A stretch of 64,000 bases of DNA from Shewanella sediminis HAW-EB3 (GCF_000018025.1 NC_009831.1:3286001-3350000); one strand, 5' to 3'. Counted from the first letter of the stretch, positions 16,987 to 26,895 are shown. Translations and numbers: made by a program. The notes: a model not told the origin generated them from the letters alone.

Positions 16987-18051
16987 TCAATCGGCGGTAC
17001 CGGTTGCCACCAGGTTAGATACAGACCAGAGTGTTTGACGTGCCGGGCTGGCTAAGCCGTTAACCATACGGTCAACCTGATCTTGAGTGTAATTAGCATA
17101 CTGATCCGAATAGGCCATAAAGTTCTGCCAGTTAATCGTCTCACCCAGACAGTTTAAGATCCCACCATCTCCCGGGTTCATCTGCCAGCTATTTTGCTGG
17201 GGCGTATCACAGCTCTTATCTCCGGTTTTACCACAACGCTTGGCCGCGCCTCGCTTACATCCGCCTTCGAAGGTATGGATCAAGTCGAGGAAGTGGCCAA
17301 ATTCATGGGTTAGCACAGAGCGAAAGTTCTCATCTGTGTTCGTGCCCAGATAAGCCCCATTGTAGGTGACTCGGGCCAAGCCATCGTCAGACATGCCAGA
17401 GTCAGGGTACCAGGCCACCCCTGAGTTATTGGTCACACCATCGGCATAGAGATCATTTTGAATATACACATTCATGTACTTATAGTTATCCCAATGATCA
17501 TTCTTCACATCGCTGCTGGAATAGTTACCAGCCCCCGAAGAGTTCGGATGATAGACGATACCCGAGGTCGGATTACCGTCAGGGTCAATACTGGCTAGAC
17601 GAAATTCGACATTCAGGCTGTCTTTAACACCGGTAAACTCAGGATCGATATCGGCGTAATCCGCAGTCTGGCCTTGAAAGTCTTCATTGGTTTTATATAA
17701 CGCATCCAGGATGACGGCATCAGTAACCGTGTCACCATTATGAACCGTGCCATAGACATGAAATACCACAGGAATGACATATCCGGGAGAGTCTGAAATC
17801 GCCAACATATCTACACCGGTAACACTCTCACCAGTCTGGTGACGGTTATCCCGCCTCGCCTGTTTTACTGCGGTTATGCTCTCTTGCCGCGCTTGAGCTT
17901 CCAGTAAGGCATCGGGAAAATTCCTATAGTGCTGGGCATTAATTTCTGCTGCTTTACAGTGGTGAGCGGCGAACTCGGGCTGCTTAGCCTGTGCGTATGA
18001 AGATGTACCTATCAGCACGGCACAGATCGAAAGGGTCAGTTTATTTATCAT
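16987..18051 (-). CDS. Secreted M43 (pappalysin/cytophagalysin-like) zinc metalloprotease
   Basis: About 354 residues from the ATG at 18051, which starts a clear signal peptide (MINKLTLSICAVLIGTSSYAQ). A longer frame from 18096 exists without a ribosome site. The zinc motif is complete: LTHEFGHFLDLIHTF contains HExxHxxxxxH, and NFMAYSDQ downstream supplies the Met-turn, as in family M43. Pro-region residues with few Cys precede the catalytic domain, and paired cysteines (GGCK, KRCG, KSCD, LNCLG) probably form disulfides. It is likely an exoprotease for peptide nutrition. It has its own terminator and no operon partner. Confidence 0.88.
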   Translation of the reverse strand: MINKLTLSICAVLIGTSSYAQAKQPEFAAHHCKAAEINAQHYRNFPDALLEAQARQESITAVKQARRDNRHQTGESVTGVDMLAISDSPGYVIPVVFHVYGTVHNGDTVTDAVILDALYKTNEDFQGQTADYADIDPEFTGVKDSLNVEFRLASIDPDGNPTSGIVYHPNSSGAGNYSSSDVKNDHWDNYKYMNVYIQNDLYADGVTNNSGVAWYPDSGMSDDGLARVTYNGAYLGTNTDENFRSVLTHEFGHFLDLIHTFEGGCKRGAAKRCGKTGDKSCDTPQQNSWQMNPGDGGILNCLGETINWQNFMAYSDQYANYTQDQVDRMVNGLASPARQTLWSVSNLVATGTAD

Positions 18052-18338
18052 ATCAATAGTTTCTCTTATTGTTTTTAAACCTGCCTTGTTAAACATTTTA
18101 TGAAAATCATTTAAAGCAAGGAGTTGTAGGTGAGCACTGCAGCAGAGTAACGACTCCCCACAGCGGTATTGAATGACTGCATTATCTGTTCTGCGACCAA
18201 ATCAGATAAAATATCCAATATTCAATATACAGATCAAAGATACTTTGTAAAGCATGATGACTAAATTAGCGTTCGGTTAATCTGAGAAGGCAGTAAAAAT
18301 GAAGAGGATTATAGAAAGGTGAGAAAGGTGAGAAAGGA

Positions 18339-18381
18339 CGACTCAACCAGCCCAAGTGTTCCCAACCGGCTGGCAAAGTCG
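18339..18381. terminator. Long imperfect hairpin downstream of the membrane/wHTH gene
   Basis: CGACT-CAA-CCAGCC pairs with GGCTGG-CAA-AGTCG, separated by about 15 bases, and begins 17 bp after the stop of the 18398 gene. No T-tract follows. The rest of 18052-18338 shows no gene. Confidence 0.5.
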
Positions 18382-18397
18382 TATTATAAATCAATAA

Positions 18398-19462
18398 CTA
18401 AGCAATGGACTCACTCACACCATGCCACTGAAAGTGGTTGTTGGGTTTCTTACTGACAATCCCTTCGCTAAACAGTTGGCTAAATATCTGATCCACCTCA
18501 TCGGTAGAGATATTGAGGTATTTACTGACCGCGCGCTTACTGCAATTAACCTGATTTGTGCTCAATGCATCAATCGTAAGTTCATAGGCGCTCTTTGGCG
18601 TTACGGGCGCAGCAGTAACATCTTCTATTTCGCTGGCATATTGCATCGAACTGGCTTCATGGGGTTTGAAGTGACTGAGCAGATCAGGTGCCTTCATCTC
18701 CTGCAAAGTTAACCCCTCTATGGTGACCGGGTTAGTGTGGCGGAACTGATATCTGAAACGGTTCTCTTCACCTATGAGTCCGACGAAGAAGGCGGCAAAG
18801 AAGTCGAGCAGTACCGACAGAAACACCACTAAGCCAAGTTGTGCTGTCTGCGCCGATACATTCAGGGAGTTGGCCAAACTATCGATTAAGCCGATGACAG
18901 AACCCTGACTTATCAGAGGCAGGCTGTCGCGCTCCATCGCTAAGCGCTGCTGCTCGCTCCTGAGTTTATCGTTCTCTTTTTGAATACGCTTCACACCCGT
19001 TGCGATACGCTCCATCTGAATATATTTCTCAGCCGCAACGTTATTAAGTTCGATCTGCTTCTCTATCGACTCAATCTGCATGTTGTAAGCGTTCACTTTG
19101 CTCTGGTGGACATTTGCATGTTCCTGAGCCTTATTGGTAGCGCTGTTTATTCCCCCCACCGAACCACCTATGGAGATGGCAGCCAGTACGGCATAGAAGA
19201 CTAAAGCAAATATCATCCCGCTATAGTTACGCCGTGCCTGGCGTTCGCCGACTTCATACCAGGCGAAGAATTTACCCAACTCAAAAATCACAGCAAGAGA
19301 GCCAAACATCACCTGCATAAAGGGATCGTCATCGATGGACAAAAATAACAACATGGAGAAGACGATTGAGGCGAGGATGGATGCCCCCGTAAAGCTATAT
19401 ACGCTCCACATGGCAAAATTCCCTTTCGGGTATCTAACGGCTGAGTTTTCGGTGTAAAACAT
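18398..19462 (-). CDS. Membrane protein with coiled coil and C-terminal winged-helix-like domain
   Basis: 354 residues, family not recognised. Three hydrophobic segments lie in the first ~115 residues (WSVYSFTGASILASIVFSML; VMFGSLAVIFELGKFFAW; IFALVFYAVLAAISI). A ~75-residue charged coiled coil follows (IESIEKQIELNN...VKRIQKENDKLRSEQQRLAMERD), then a fourth membrane segment (LGLVVFLSVLLDFFAAFFVGLI). The final ~65 residues (AYELTIDALSTNQVNCSKRAVSKYL, STDEVDQIFSQLFSEGIVSKK) look like a small winged helix. The combination suggests a membrane-bound regulator or a mobile-element-type accessory protein. It stands alone, with unrelated neighbours. Confidence 0.65.
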   Translation of the reverse strand: MFYTENSAVRYPKGNFAMWSVYSFTGASILASIVFSMLLFLSIDDDPFMQVMFGSLAVIFELGKFFAWYEVGERQARRNYSGMIFALVFYAVLAAISIGGSVGGINSATNKAQEHANVHQSKVNAYNMQIESIEKQIELNNVAAEKYIQMERIATGVKRIQKENDKLRSEQQRLAMERDSLPLISQGSVIGLIDSLANSLNVSAQTAQLGLVVFLSVLLDFFAAFFVGLIGEENRFRYQFRHTNPVTIEGLTLQEMKAPDLLSHFKPHEASSMQYASEIEDVTAAPVTPKSAYELTIDALSTNQVNCSKRAVSKYLNISTDEVDQIFSQLFSEGIVSKKPNNHFQWHGVSESIA

Positions 19463-19789
19463 AACGGACTTCTTTATCGGTGAGCGGTGTGCTCAAAACC
19501 TGTCAACGGGATCGTCAGGCAAAAAAATGGTGCGTAAGGATATATCAAAAAATCGGTTATGCCCTTATAAAACATAAGCAACCGAGCGCTTTTGCCGGAA
19601 TTTCAAACGTCATTTTTGCAAGTGTCTAAAAGGTGTTCAGGCTCTGCTTATAAAGCACTCGCTAATCATCAGAACATTTCTGATTGTGATGGTTAGCCGG
19701 GGATTGAGAGAGTAAAAAGAGGAGCGAGGCTTGCCTGTCTTGAATTGGCTTGAATTGTCTTGCTTGAATTGGCTTGGCTTAAATTAAGC

Positions 19790-19819
19790 TCTCCATTATA
19801 CCAACCGGTATAATGGAGA
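19790..19819. repeat. Perfect 13-bp palindrome containing a TATACC-N4-GGTATA core
   Basis: TCTCCATTATACC pairs with GGTATAATGGAGA across AACC. It lies 14 bp past the permease stop and contains the same TATACCAAnCGGTATA core as the ends of the MITE-like elements at 37.9 and 38.9 kb. It may serve as a 3' stem for the efflux operon. Between 19735 and 19785, short CTTGAATTG-type direct repeats occur. Confidence 0.6.
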
Positions 19820-19832
19820 ACATAAGAGGTTA

Positions 19833-21089
19833 TTAATCTCGTTGCAGGGCGACAATCGGGTCTAATCTGGCGGCTTTCTTGGCAGGATACAGACCAAAAC
19901 CGACACCGATTGTCATGCAGACACCGAGCGCAAGAATGATGGCAAAGGGTGACCAGGCTACAGGCCAACCGGCAGCCGCCGATATCACCACGGCAAGCAG
20001 CAAACCGACACCTATGCCAATGATGCCTCCCGTCGCCGAGATCGCGATGCTCTCGATTAAGAACTGACGGGCAATATCTTTACGCCTCGCTCCCAGAGCC
20101 CGCAACAAACCAATTTCGCCCGTGCGCTCCATGATGGTAGCTAACATGATATTCATGATCCCTATGCCGCCAACCAGCAAGGAGATCCCGGCGACACAGG
20201 CCATAACGATATTGAAGATCTGCTGAGTCTTCTGATGCTGCGCCAACAGATCCGCCGGCACCACAATGTCATAGTCTTTTTCACCGCCGTGGCGGCGATT
20301 AATCAGGTGGCGCAGACTCTTAGCTGCAAGTGACGGATCCACATTTTCAGTAATTGAAACCTTAAACGAGTCCAACTCATCTTCCAGTGACTTAAAGTTC
20401 ATCTTCTTCAGCGCCGTCGCCAATGGAATAAAGACCTGGTTACGTTCACCGCCCAGCTTCACCCCCTGTATCTTTGACTTGCCACTCTCGGCGTCGGTTA
20501 ACACGCCAACCACGGTAAACCACTGATGATTTATCTTGATCACACTGCCGATAGCTTGCCCCTGAGGAAACAGGCTTCTCGCCGCTTCAGGCCCGAGCAC
20601 AGCAACTTGTCGATAATGGCTCTCATCGGTACTATCGAAGGCTTTCCCACCGCTGAGTTTCAGTGCACTGAGCGAGAAGTAACTCGGGGTCACACCTTTG
20701 ACTTGTGCGTCACTGCGCCCCTCGAGACTAAACAGGCTGAAGGTTTTTACCTGCTTCTGGGCACTCCAGCTTTCAACAAATGGCAGAGTATCCTTAGCGC
20801 TTTCTACATCTCTTAAGCTAAGGCCAATACTGTGCTCACGAATCGATTTCAGCGCCTCGCCATCGGCGAGTCTGGCGTTAACAACCAGGTTTCTGACCCC
20901 CATAGATTCGATCATCTTAAGGGCCTCACGCTCGGCACCTTCACCGACACTCAACATGGCAATCACGGCGCCGACCCCGAAGATCATACCCAGCAAAGTT
21001 AGTGCGGTGCGAAGCTTATGGTGACGCATCTCATCGAAGGCTTGCTTGATACCCTCGATATAGACTCTGCTCTCATTGACGATGCTCAT
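19833..21089 (-). CDS. MacB-type ABC transporter permease
   Basis: 418 residues with the MacB topology: an N-terminal helix (LRTALTLLGMIFGVGAVIAMLSVG), a periplasmic MacB_PCD domain (~70-270), and a C-terminal FtsX block (IFNIVMACVAGISLLVGGIG; GIMNIMLATIMERTGEIGLLRALGARR; ATGGIIGIGVGLLLAVVI; AIILALGVCMTIGVGFGLYPAKKAARLDPI). It lacks its own ATPase domain, which is encoded at 24562-25248 in the same operon. The start overlaps the stop of the preceding adaptor gene (ATGA). It acts with the periplasmic adaptors as a tripartite exporter of peptides, macrolides or siderophores. Confidence 0.9.
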   Translation of the reverse strand: MSIVNESRVYIEGIKQAFDEMRHHKLRTALTLLGMIFGVGAVIAMLSVGEGAEREALKMIESMGVRNLVVNARLADGEALKSIREHSIGLSLRDVESAKDTLPFVESWSAQKQVKTFSLFSLEGRSDAQVKGVTPSYFSLSALKLSGGKAFDSTDESHYRQVAVLGPEAARSLFPQGQAIGSVIKINHQWFTVVGVLTDAESGKSKIQGVKLGGERNQVFIPLATALKKMNFKSLEDELDSFKVSITENVDPSLAAKSLRHLINRRHGGEKDYDIVVPADLLAQHQKTQQIFNIVMACVAGISLLVGGIGIMNIMLATIMERTGEIGLLRALGARRKDIARQFLIESIAISATGGIIGIGVGLLLAVVISAAAGWPVAWSPFAIILALGVCMTIGVGFGLYPAKKAARLDPIVALQRD

Positions 21090-22348
21090 ACCCGACTCCT
21101 TTTCGGCGGCGTTGTCAGGGCGATAACATCGCCTGAGACTAATCCATCAGCGATAACGGTACGATTCAGGCTGCGGCTACCCGGAGTGACCGCCTGCTTG
21201 ATGAAACCTTTAGCGGTTTTCAGGTAGACCCAATATTGTCCCTCTTTTTGAAACAGCGCCTGATTGGGCACGGTCACCACATCTTCCAGGTTGAGAGAGT
21301 GTACCTGCGCCCTTACCTGGCGACCCGGCTGCATGATATCGGCAGCGGTATGGTCAAGGCTGATAGTAAATTGGAAGTAATTCACCGGACTGTCTTTCTC
21401 TTTGGGCTTAGCCAATGCATCGAGCTGGGTCACCTTACCCATGAACGCTCTGTCCGGGTAGGCGTCGAGATAGACGGTCGCTTTTTTCCCGATAGAGAGC
21501 CCCGCCGCTTCAGACTCCTGTACGTAGAGCTTGGCTTGCATCACCGAGGTATCGGGTAGCAGACCGATGGGGAAGCCAGACCACATCATGTCGCCAACCA
21601 CAGGAGATGCGCCATCCCAACCCGCTTGATAGACGAAGAGTCCATCGTGGGGAGCGGTGATCTCCATCTGGTTTAGATTGTTTTCGAAACGATTAATCTT
21701 TGCCGAGTGCCCTTTCTGCTTGAGCTTAATAAGCTCCTGTTCCGCTTGGGCTTGAGAACCATGTTTATCCAGTCCCCAATCGAAATAGTGCATCTTGGCG
21801 ACCAGGTAATCTTGATTTCGCATCTGATCGATAATCTCGATCTTAGTGTAGACGCGTTCATCTTCACTGAAATAACGTTCGGCCAACGCCTTTTCCCGGC
21901 TCGTCATTTCCGTTCCGGTCGACAGTGTCTGGCTGATCGTCCTGTCTTTCTCTGTCTGTATCTGACTGTCGTAACCTAGCTTATCGAAATCAAACTGCTC
22001 CATCTTAAGACGATAGGTCTCCCGGGTAGGATCCATACGTGCAACAACATCACCTTCCTTAACCGGCGTAAAGTTATCCAGGATCCAGGCTAATGATTGA
22101 GGACCTCGCAGACCCGACGGCACAGTCACCGCGGTCGACTGACTGGCCTCTAACTCACCAACGGCAGGGATCTCGACATTAAAGTCGGAGCGTTGTACAT
22201 CCATAGTCAACACCCCATCGGCGGCCTGTTGACTGCAGGCAGACAAGCTCAAGAGCCCGATTAAGGCTATTGCCTTAGATAGCTGAGATGATACCCCCCA
22301 ACCCGTGGTACCCATTCCTGTTTGTTTTAGTGTGAATATGGCTATCAT
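21086..22348 (-). CDS. HlyD/MacA-family periplasmic adaptor, third of three
   Basis: 420 residues with an N-terminal anchor and a possible lipobox (LIGLLSLSACSQQ). A barrel-sandwich/lipoyl segment (VEIPAVGELEASQSTAVTVPSG) follows, then a helical hairpin, and a C-terminal beta-barrel ending in GSRSLNRTVIADGLVSGDVIALTTPP. It shows the family arrangement but differs from the two adaptors encoded upstream, including a shorter hairpin. It overlaps the neighbouring genes at both ends (ATGA junctions), indicating tight translational coupling. Confidence 0.82.
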   Translation of the reverse strand: MIAIFTLKQTGMGTTGWGVSSQLSKAIALIGLLSLSACSQQAADGVLTMDVQRSDFNVEIPAVGELEASQSTAVTVPSGLRGPQSLAWILDNFTPVKEGDVVARMDPTRETYRLKMEQFDFDKLGYDSQIQTEKDRTISQTLSTGTEMTSREKALAERYFSEDERVYTKIEIIDQMRNQDYLVAKMHYFDWGLDKHGSQAQAEQELIKLKQKGHSAKINRFENNLNQMEITAPHDGLFVYQAGWDGASPVVGDMMWSGFPIGLLPDTSVMQAKLYVQESEAAGLSIGKKATVYLDAYPDRAFMGKVTQLDALAKPKEKDSPVNYFQFTISLDHTAADIMQPGRQVRAQVHSLNLEDVVTVPNQALFQKEGQYWVYLKTAKGFIKQAVTPGSRSLNRTVIADGLVSGDVIALTTPPKRSRV

Positions 22349-23544
22349 GGCAATAGCACCTCCTGACCCACTTCGAGGCCGGAAGTGACTGACACCAGCT
22401 CCTTGCCTATCGCGCCTAATGTCACGCTTTGTTTTGATTCACCAAACAGACCCGGCGTTAATACGTAAGCTTGACCGGCATCATAATGCACCGCATCCAA
22501 CGACAGCAGCAGTTGCTCTTCATCGTTGGCAATATCTATCGATATCTTAGCGGTCATGCCCGGTCGCATCAGTTCGGTATCAGCCTCATCTATGCTGGCG
22601 ACAGCGTCGAAGATAACCAAAGGAATATCCTGGTTTTTATTACGAAAAACAGCGCCGAGCTCGATGATCTTTCCGCTAAAGAGACGATCCGGGTTGGCAT
22701 CGAGACGAATTTTCAGTGTCTGACCCAGCTTTACCCGCCTCGCCTCGACCTCTGGAATAGTCATATTCACCTGCATATTATTGAGATCGGGAATACTCAA
22801 GACCGCATCACCCATAAACACAGACTGACCCTCTTTGATCTTATTACCTTGAGAGTCATTGCCGTACACCACCATTCCGGCTCTCGGCGCAATCAGAGTC
22901 AGGGATGCGATCCCACGTTTGAGCGCATCGACCTCTGAGGCAAATTTTTGCTGGTCTCCCATCAACATCGCCTCTCTCTGTCTGGCACTTTGGGCCTCGA
23001 GATCCAGCTTCTGTTCGGTCAGAACGACTCTATCTTTCGCGATCTCTGCATCTTTTTCATATTTTATTTTGTCGATTGCGGCAACCGTGTCATCGGAGAG
23101 TTTGAATTTTCTCTGGGCCTTCTCAAAGTTCATCCGTGCTTCCGCCAGTTCGAGCCTCAACTCCTCCAGCCTTTTTGCATTGCGTAACTTAGAGGTTTCA
23201 ATATCTTGAATCGTTGCCTCAAGCTTGGCCGTCTTGACCGAGAGACGTTGAGTCTGCTCCGAAGTATCCAGTTGAGCGACCATGTCGCCCTGATTAACCT
23301 CTAAGCCTTCCGGTGCCAGTTGTTTAACCTGGTATTGCCACACCCGGCGCAGCGATGGCGGCATCATGGAGATGGTATCGGCCGAGACAAGCTCACCCGT
23401 GACATCGATACTCTGGCTCAATACCCCTCGCTCCACGCTGGTCACGGCCGCGCCGCCACAGCCGCTCAGCATGAGTAGCGTTACTGCCGGGAGGAGTCGC
23501 CTGAGTCGAGTGTGACGCTTGTTATTCATTGTAGAAACCATCAT
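22345..23544 (-). CDS. HlyD/MacA-family periplasmic adaptor, second of three
   Basis: 399 residues. A lipoprotein-type leader (LLPAVTLLMLSGCGGAAV) precedes a barrel-sandwich half (SQSIDVTGELVSADTISMMPP), and a long alpha-hairpin follows (LSVKTAKLEATIQDIETSKLRNAKRL... to ...LDLEAQSARQREAMLMG). The C-terminal beta-barrel and membrane-proximal domains include VKLGQTLKIRLDANPDRLFSGKI, MRPGMTAKISIDI and VTSGLEVGQEVLLP. The hairpin would span the periplasm toward an outer-membrane channel, which is not encoded here. The ATG overlaps the preceding adaptor's stop. Confidence 0.85.
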   Translation of the reverse strand: MMVSTMNNKRHTRLRRLLPAVTLLMLSGCGGAAVTSVERGVLSQSIDVTGELVSADTISMMPPSLRRVWQYQVKQLAPEGLEVNQGDMVAQLDTSEQTQRLSVKTAKLEATIQDIETSKLRNAKRLEELRLELAEARMNFEKAQRKFKLSDDTVAAIDKIKYEKDAEIAKDRVVLTEQKLDLEAQSARQREAMLMGDQQKFASEVDALKRGIASLTLIAPRAGMVVYGNDSQGNKIKEGQSVFMGDAVLSIPDLNNMQVNMTIPEVEARRVKLGQTLKIRLDANPDRLFSGKIIELGAVFRNKNQDIPLVIFDAVASIDEADTELMRPGMTAKISIDIANDEEQLLLSLDAVHYDAGQAYVLTPGLFGESKQSVTLGAIGKELVSVTSGLEVGQEVLLP

Positions 23545-24572
23545 ATCTGCCCCGCTGCGGTGACTAATACACTCATTCCGGGGATGATTTTGACTCGCTC
23601 ATCCGGCTCAAAACGGATCTCCACCTTAAACCAGTTACTGCTGCCCCAGGCGACCTGCTTCTGAGCCTGTCGGCCAATGAGCTTAATGTCACCACTAAAA
23701 CTGATATCAGATTGTGAATCTAATCGTAATGTCACAGGATGTCCGATAGCGATTTTATCGACATCGACCTCATTCACCCACGCCACAACTTCTAACTCTT
23801 CCATGGCTGGCAGGCTCGCTATCTGCCTGCCTATCTGCACCGTATCGCCAACGGCATACTTCTTTTGCGACCAGGGATCGCTGCTATAGAGCAGCGGACC
23901 TTTTATTTCGGCTTTCAGCGCTAACTGCTCTAAACCATTCAGGGCTTGTGCCAACTCGAGGTTTGCACGGTTTTTATCTATGGCCAACTGGGCCTTACTT
24001 GCCGTTTGTCTGTCTAATACCTCTTTAAGGGATTGCCTGGCCTTAGATAACTCACTTTTTGCCTTCATCAAATTAAACTGATTTTCGGCATAATCTTTGG
24101 CAGCGATATAATCGGCGGGAACATCGGCATCGAGCTGACTCTTATCGAGCTCTGATACTTTCTGTTTAAGATCAAATTTGGCCTGTAATACGCTCGAGGT
24201 CAGCTCGATAGACTGACTCTGCTCTTGAGCCGTCACCCGCAGCAGACTGGCCTCTAACTGCTCAATTTGATTGGCGAGCTGACTCTTATCGAAGATAACC
24301 ACGGTATCACCCGGCGTCGCTATCGAGCCTTCGGGCAACATCCATTGAATTTGATAGCGCCAGGCATCACCGGCTTTGGGCACCATAAAGGACTGTGATT
24401 TCACCGATGATATCTTACCTGTCAATAACAGGCGTTCAGGCACCATCTGTTTGCTCGAGGCTGTACCAATATCTTCACTCGCTACGCACATTTGGATAAA
24501 AGACAGTAAAAGCGCGGCCATCAGCATGGTCTGACATCGGCTTACTCCCCCGGGATTGCGATTAAGCCGCAT
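23541..24572 (-). CDS. HlyD-family periplasmic adaptor, first of three
   Basis: 343 residues from the ATG at 24572, chosen because GAGGTGAG precedes it; the open frame itself extends to 24611 inside the ATPase gene. A signal peptide ([17 protein letters not shown]) precedes a barrel-sandwich segment, a helical hairpin ([20 protein letters not shown]... and ...[20 protein letters not shown]) and a C-terminal barrel ([23 protein letters not shown]). It lacks the terminal membrane-proximal domain seen in the next adaptor, stopping at [15 protein letters not shown]. It overlaps the ATPase stop by 11 bp. Confidence 0.82.
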   Translation of the reverse strand: MRLNRNPGGVSRCQTMLMAALLLSFIQMCVASEDIGTASSKQMVPERLLLTGKISSVKSQSFMVPKAGDAWRYQIQWMLPEGSIATPGDTVVIFDKSQLANQIEQLEASLLRVTAQEQSQSIELTSSVLQAKFDLKQKVSELDKSQLDADVPADYIAAKDYAENQFNLMKAKSELSKARQSLKEVLDRQTASKAQLAIDKNRANLELAQALNGLEQLALKAEIKGPLLYSSDPWSQKKYAVGDTVQIGRQIASLPAMEELEVVAWVNEVDVDKIAIGHPVTLRLDSQSDISFSGDIKLIGRQAQKQVAWGSSNWFKVEIRFEPDERVKIIPGMSVLVTAAGQI

Positions 24573-25248
24573 ACTCACCTCGCTGCTCAATCTCAACAAT
24601 ATTTCCATCACGCATACGTATCACCCGCTGCGCATAGGCTGCGACCTCCTCTTCATGAGTCACTAAGATAATGGTCTGGCCGGCCTTATGCAGCTCGGTA
24701 AACAGTGCCATGATCTCAACCGATGTCTTGCTGTCTAACGCCCCGGTCGGCTCATCTGCGAGTAGGATTGTGGGGCGATTGACTAACGAACGTGCGATGG
24801 CGACTCGCTGCCTTTGCCCACCGGAAAGCTGGTTTGGGCGGTGCTCTTGCCTGGTACCGAGTCCCACCCGTGTTAATAGTTCACTGGCATAGGTTCTGTC
24901 ATCATTTGGAGGGTTAGAAAAACGCAGTGGCAACAAGACATTTTGCAGTGCGGTCATCCTGGGTAAAAGATGAAAACTTTGAAAGACGAAGCCTATCTCC
25001 TTATTACGCACTGCCGACAGGGCATCATCGTCTAAGCTTGCGACCTCTTGTTGATTAAGCTGATAACTCCCTTCACTGGGTTTATCCAAACAACCTATGA
25101 TATTCATCAGTGTCGATTTGCCGGAGCCTGAGGGCCCCATAATCGCGACAAACTCATTTTCATTGATGGTAAAATCTACCCCCCTGAGGGCGAAAACAGA
25201 GGTCTCTCCCATCCGGTATTTTTTTTTTAATCCGCTCACTTTTATCAT
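24562..25248 (-). CDS. ABC transporter ATP-binding protein, MacB/LolD type
   Basis: 228 residues. Walker [11 protein letters not shown]-loop [10 protein letters not shown], signature [15 protein letters not shown], Walker [14 protein letters not shown] and H-loop VTHEEE are complete. First gene of a five-gene operon (ATPase, three adaptors, permease) with every junction overlapping. It energises the MacB-like permease at the operon's far end. The promoter must lie between 25249 and about 25400. Confidence 0.92.
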   Translation of the reverse strand: MIKVSGLKKKYRMGETSVFALRGVDFTINENEFVAIMGPSGSGKSTLMNIIGCLDKPSEGSYQLNQQEVASLDDDALSAVRNKEIGFVFQSFHLLPRMTALQNVLLPLRFSNPPNDDRTYASELLTRVGLGTRQEHRPNQLSGGQRQRVAIARSLVNRPTILLADEPTGALDSKTSVEIMALFTELHKAGQTIILVTHEEEVAAYAQRVIRMRDGNIVEIEQRGEYAA

Positions 25249-25694
25249 AAGAATCTCTTACTAACACCCATGTTCAGCTCTACAAAAAACGAGTAACTAT
25301 ACCCAAACCACTTCAAGATGCAGGATTCAGTATCTTGAGGTAGCTTGGGTATATAACTCATCCATTAGTCACAACTATCGGTTAACCCTTTATCTGCTAA
25401 CGCTTCAAATCTTGAAAATGACTCATCCACCCTTGATCCAACATTAGCCCCTGCATTAGGGCCTTCACAGATACGAATATCTGCCAACCCAGTTTCGACC
25501 TAAAATAGGCATCGGAGTTCAGGATAAATAGAAAATGTATCAGAGAAATTGAACAACAGATTGACAGACATGTGAATGAAATAGCAATTGAATTTAATTA
25601 ATTTGCAATTAGTTAAGAATGACTCTCAACTAACTGCAATAAATAAAGAAAGGATGTTGCAAAGGTTAATCAGATTGATTAACCAGGTGAACAG
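25249..25694. other. 446-bp intergenic region
   Basis: No gene seen. It contains the inverted repeat described separately at 25298-25353 and is otherwise AT-rich. It should hold the promoter of the efflux operon and the 3' end of the small membrane protein gene that stops at 25695. Confidence 0.5.
25298..25353. repeat. Imperfect 56-bp inverted repeat (TATACCCAA...TTGGGTATA)
   Basis: The arms TATACCCAAACCACTTCAAG and the complementary CTTGAGGTAGCTTGGGTATA enclose ATGCAGGATTCAGTAT. Short palindromes with this sequence style are scattered in Shewanella and Vibrio intergenic DNA (from memory), so this is probably a dispersed MITE-like unit rather than an operator. It lies 50 bp upstream of the ATPase start. 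Confidence 0.6.
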
Positions 25695-26081
25695 TTAGAG
25701 GTACACTCCCATCAGGCTCAAAGTCGCGATCCCTAAAAAAAGGGCCCACTGAAAAAGGTGTTTGAATGGTGCTTTTATATCGCTAACAAAGGCAATATAG
25801 ATCTGCCAAATGGCAAATATGCCAAAGTTTAACGCCACAAACAAGACAAGGCTCAACCCTTGCATTTTAGACACTATTTCGAAGCCACATGATGCTAGCA
25901 CCAAGGTCGATAACACAAGAAAAACAGATAAATAGTGAAAAAAGCAATGTAAAACAGTTTTAGCCACAAGTTCAAACTGAGCATTCAACATGGGGGTTAA
26001 AAAATGTTTAACACCATAAGTAAAATGTCCAATACAGGCAAGAAGCCCCATCCCCGCAGCAGCTATAAAATATAGATTCAT
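25695..26081 (-). CDS. Small four-helix membrane protein, unknown function
   Basis: 128 residues with four hydrophobic segments: FIAAAGMGLLACIGHFTYG, FFHYLSVFLVLSTLVLASCG, GLSLVLFVALNFGIFAIWQIY and LFQWALFLGIATLSLMGVYL. The segment between the first two contains HFLTPML...LHCFFHYLSV with several His residues. I do not recognise the family. It has its own spacing from the neighbours, so it is probably monocistronic. Confidence 0.7.
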   Translation of the reverse strand: MNLYFIAAAGMGLLACIGHFTYGVKHFLTPMLNAQFELVAKTVLHCFFHYLSVFLVLSTLVLASCGFEIVSKMQGLSLVLFVALNFGIFAIWQIYIAFVSDIKAPFKHLFQWALFLGIATLSLMGVYL

Positions 26082-26238
26082 GGAAATTATCTAACCTTCC
26101 CTTCGCTCATTAATTGGTTGACCTTGCCTAATAGACAGGAGAGTGAATCTAAATCTTTCAAATAAATTTTATCGTCTATCAGATAAGGTAATGCTTAATA
26201 AGGCCGCCTATATCTATAGGTGGGAGAACAAGCAAACT

Positions 26239-26691
26239 CTACATGGTGGCCATGGTCCAATAATCGAGTCGTTTTTGAGGTTCGGCGAGCAGAGACTTAC
26301 ATCTGTCTTTATATTTCCCCATCAAGCCCCCTAAACTTTTACTATTGGGTAGTGATGCCAGCTGCTTTTCTCTGATACTCGATAGGGTATCTGCGACTTG
26401 ATCTTTACTCTGATATTTCTCTGCCAGCGCTATCGCATCCTGTGAAGAGTGCAACAAACGCTCACCGACGACTTTCATCTGTGGGGCATTCATCTGTGAG
26501 ATCGCATCCGAGCTAATTTGGTAATAGGATGCACACTCGAGCACTTCATGATTAAACGCAATTTCGGCCTCTGAAGCCATTGGCGCTGCAACCGCCGGCA
26601 GTTGAACCATAAGGGATAGAGAGAGAAGGAGTAAGCCATTCCTGACTCCGGATTTGTTTGCCGTCTGTAAGTAAGAAGCTGAAGTTTGCAT
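26239..26691 (-). CDS. Hypothetical small periplasmic protein
   Basis: 150 residues with an extended N-region, a hydrophobic core LLLLSLSLMVQLPAVAAP and a plausible cleavage after AVAA. The mature part is helical with two cysteines (LECASYY and KDRCKSLL) that could form a disulfide. GGGAT lies upstream of the ATG at 26691. No family was recognised; homologues would be needed to assign a role. Confidence 0.65.
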   Translation of the reverse strand: MQTSASYLQTANKSGVRNGLLLLSLSLMVQLPAVAAPMASEAEIAFNHEVLECASYYQISSDAISQMNAPQMKVVGERLLHSSQDAIALAEKYQSKDQVADTLSSIREKQLASLPNSKSLGGLMGKYKDRCKSLLAEPQKRLDYWTMATM

Positions 26692-26895
26692 TTAGGATCC
26701 CTTGCTGCAATTGTTATTTATCATTGATAACAGTTATTGATGACAGTTATTGATAATACTTATTGTTAATATTTTTACTTTAGTCCTCACTTAATTTCAA
26801 GGTGAGGATATTAAAAGTTGTCTGATGGAGTCGCTGATCCAGTTTAAGGATCGAATAGAGCAGGCTTAGAAGAGGCGCGATAACCACAATACCAA

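Noticed and set aside
19693..19968. 91-codon minus-strand frame at the end of the MacB-type permease
   Set aside because: It overlaps the permease in another frame and has no family features.
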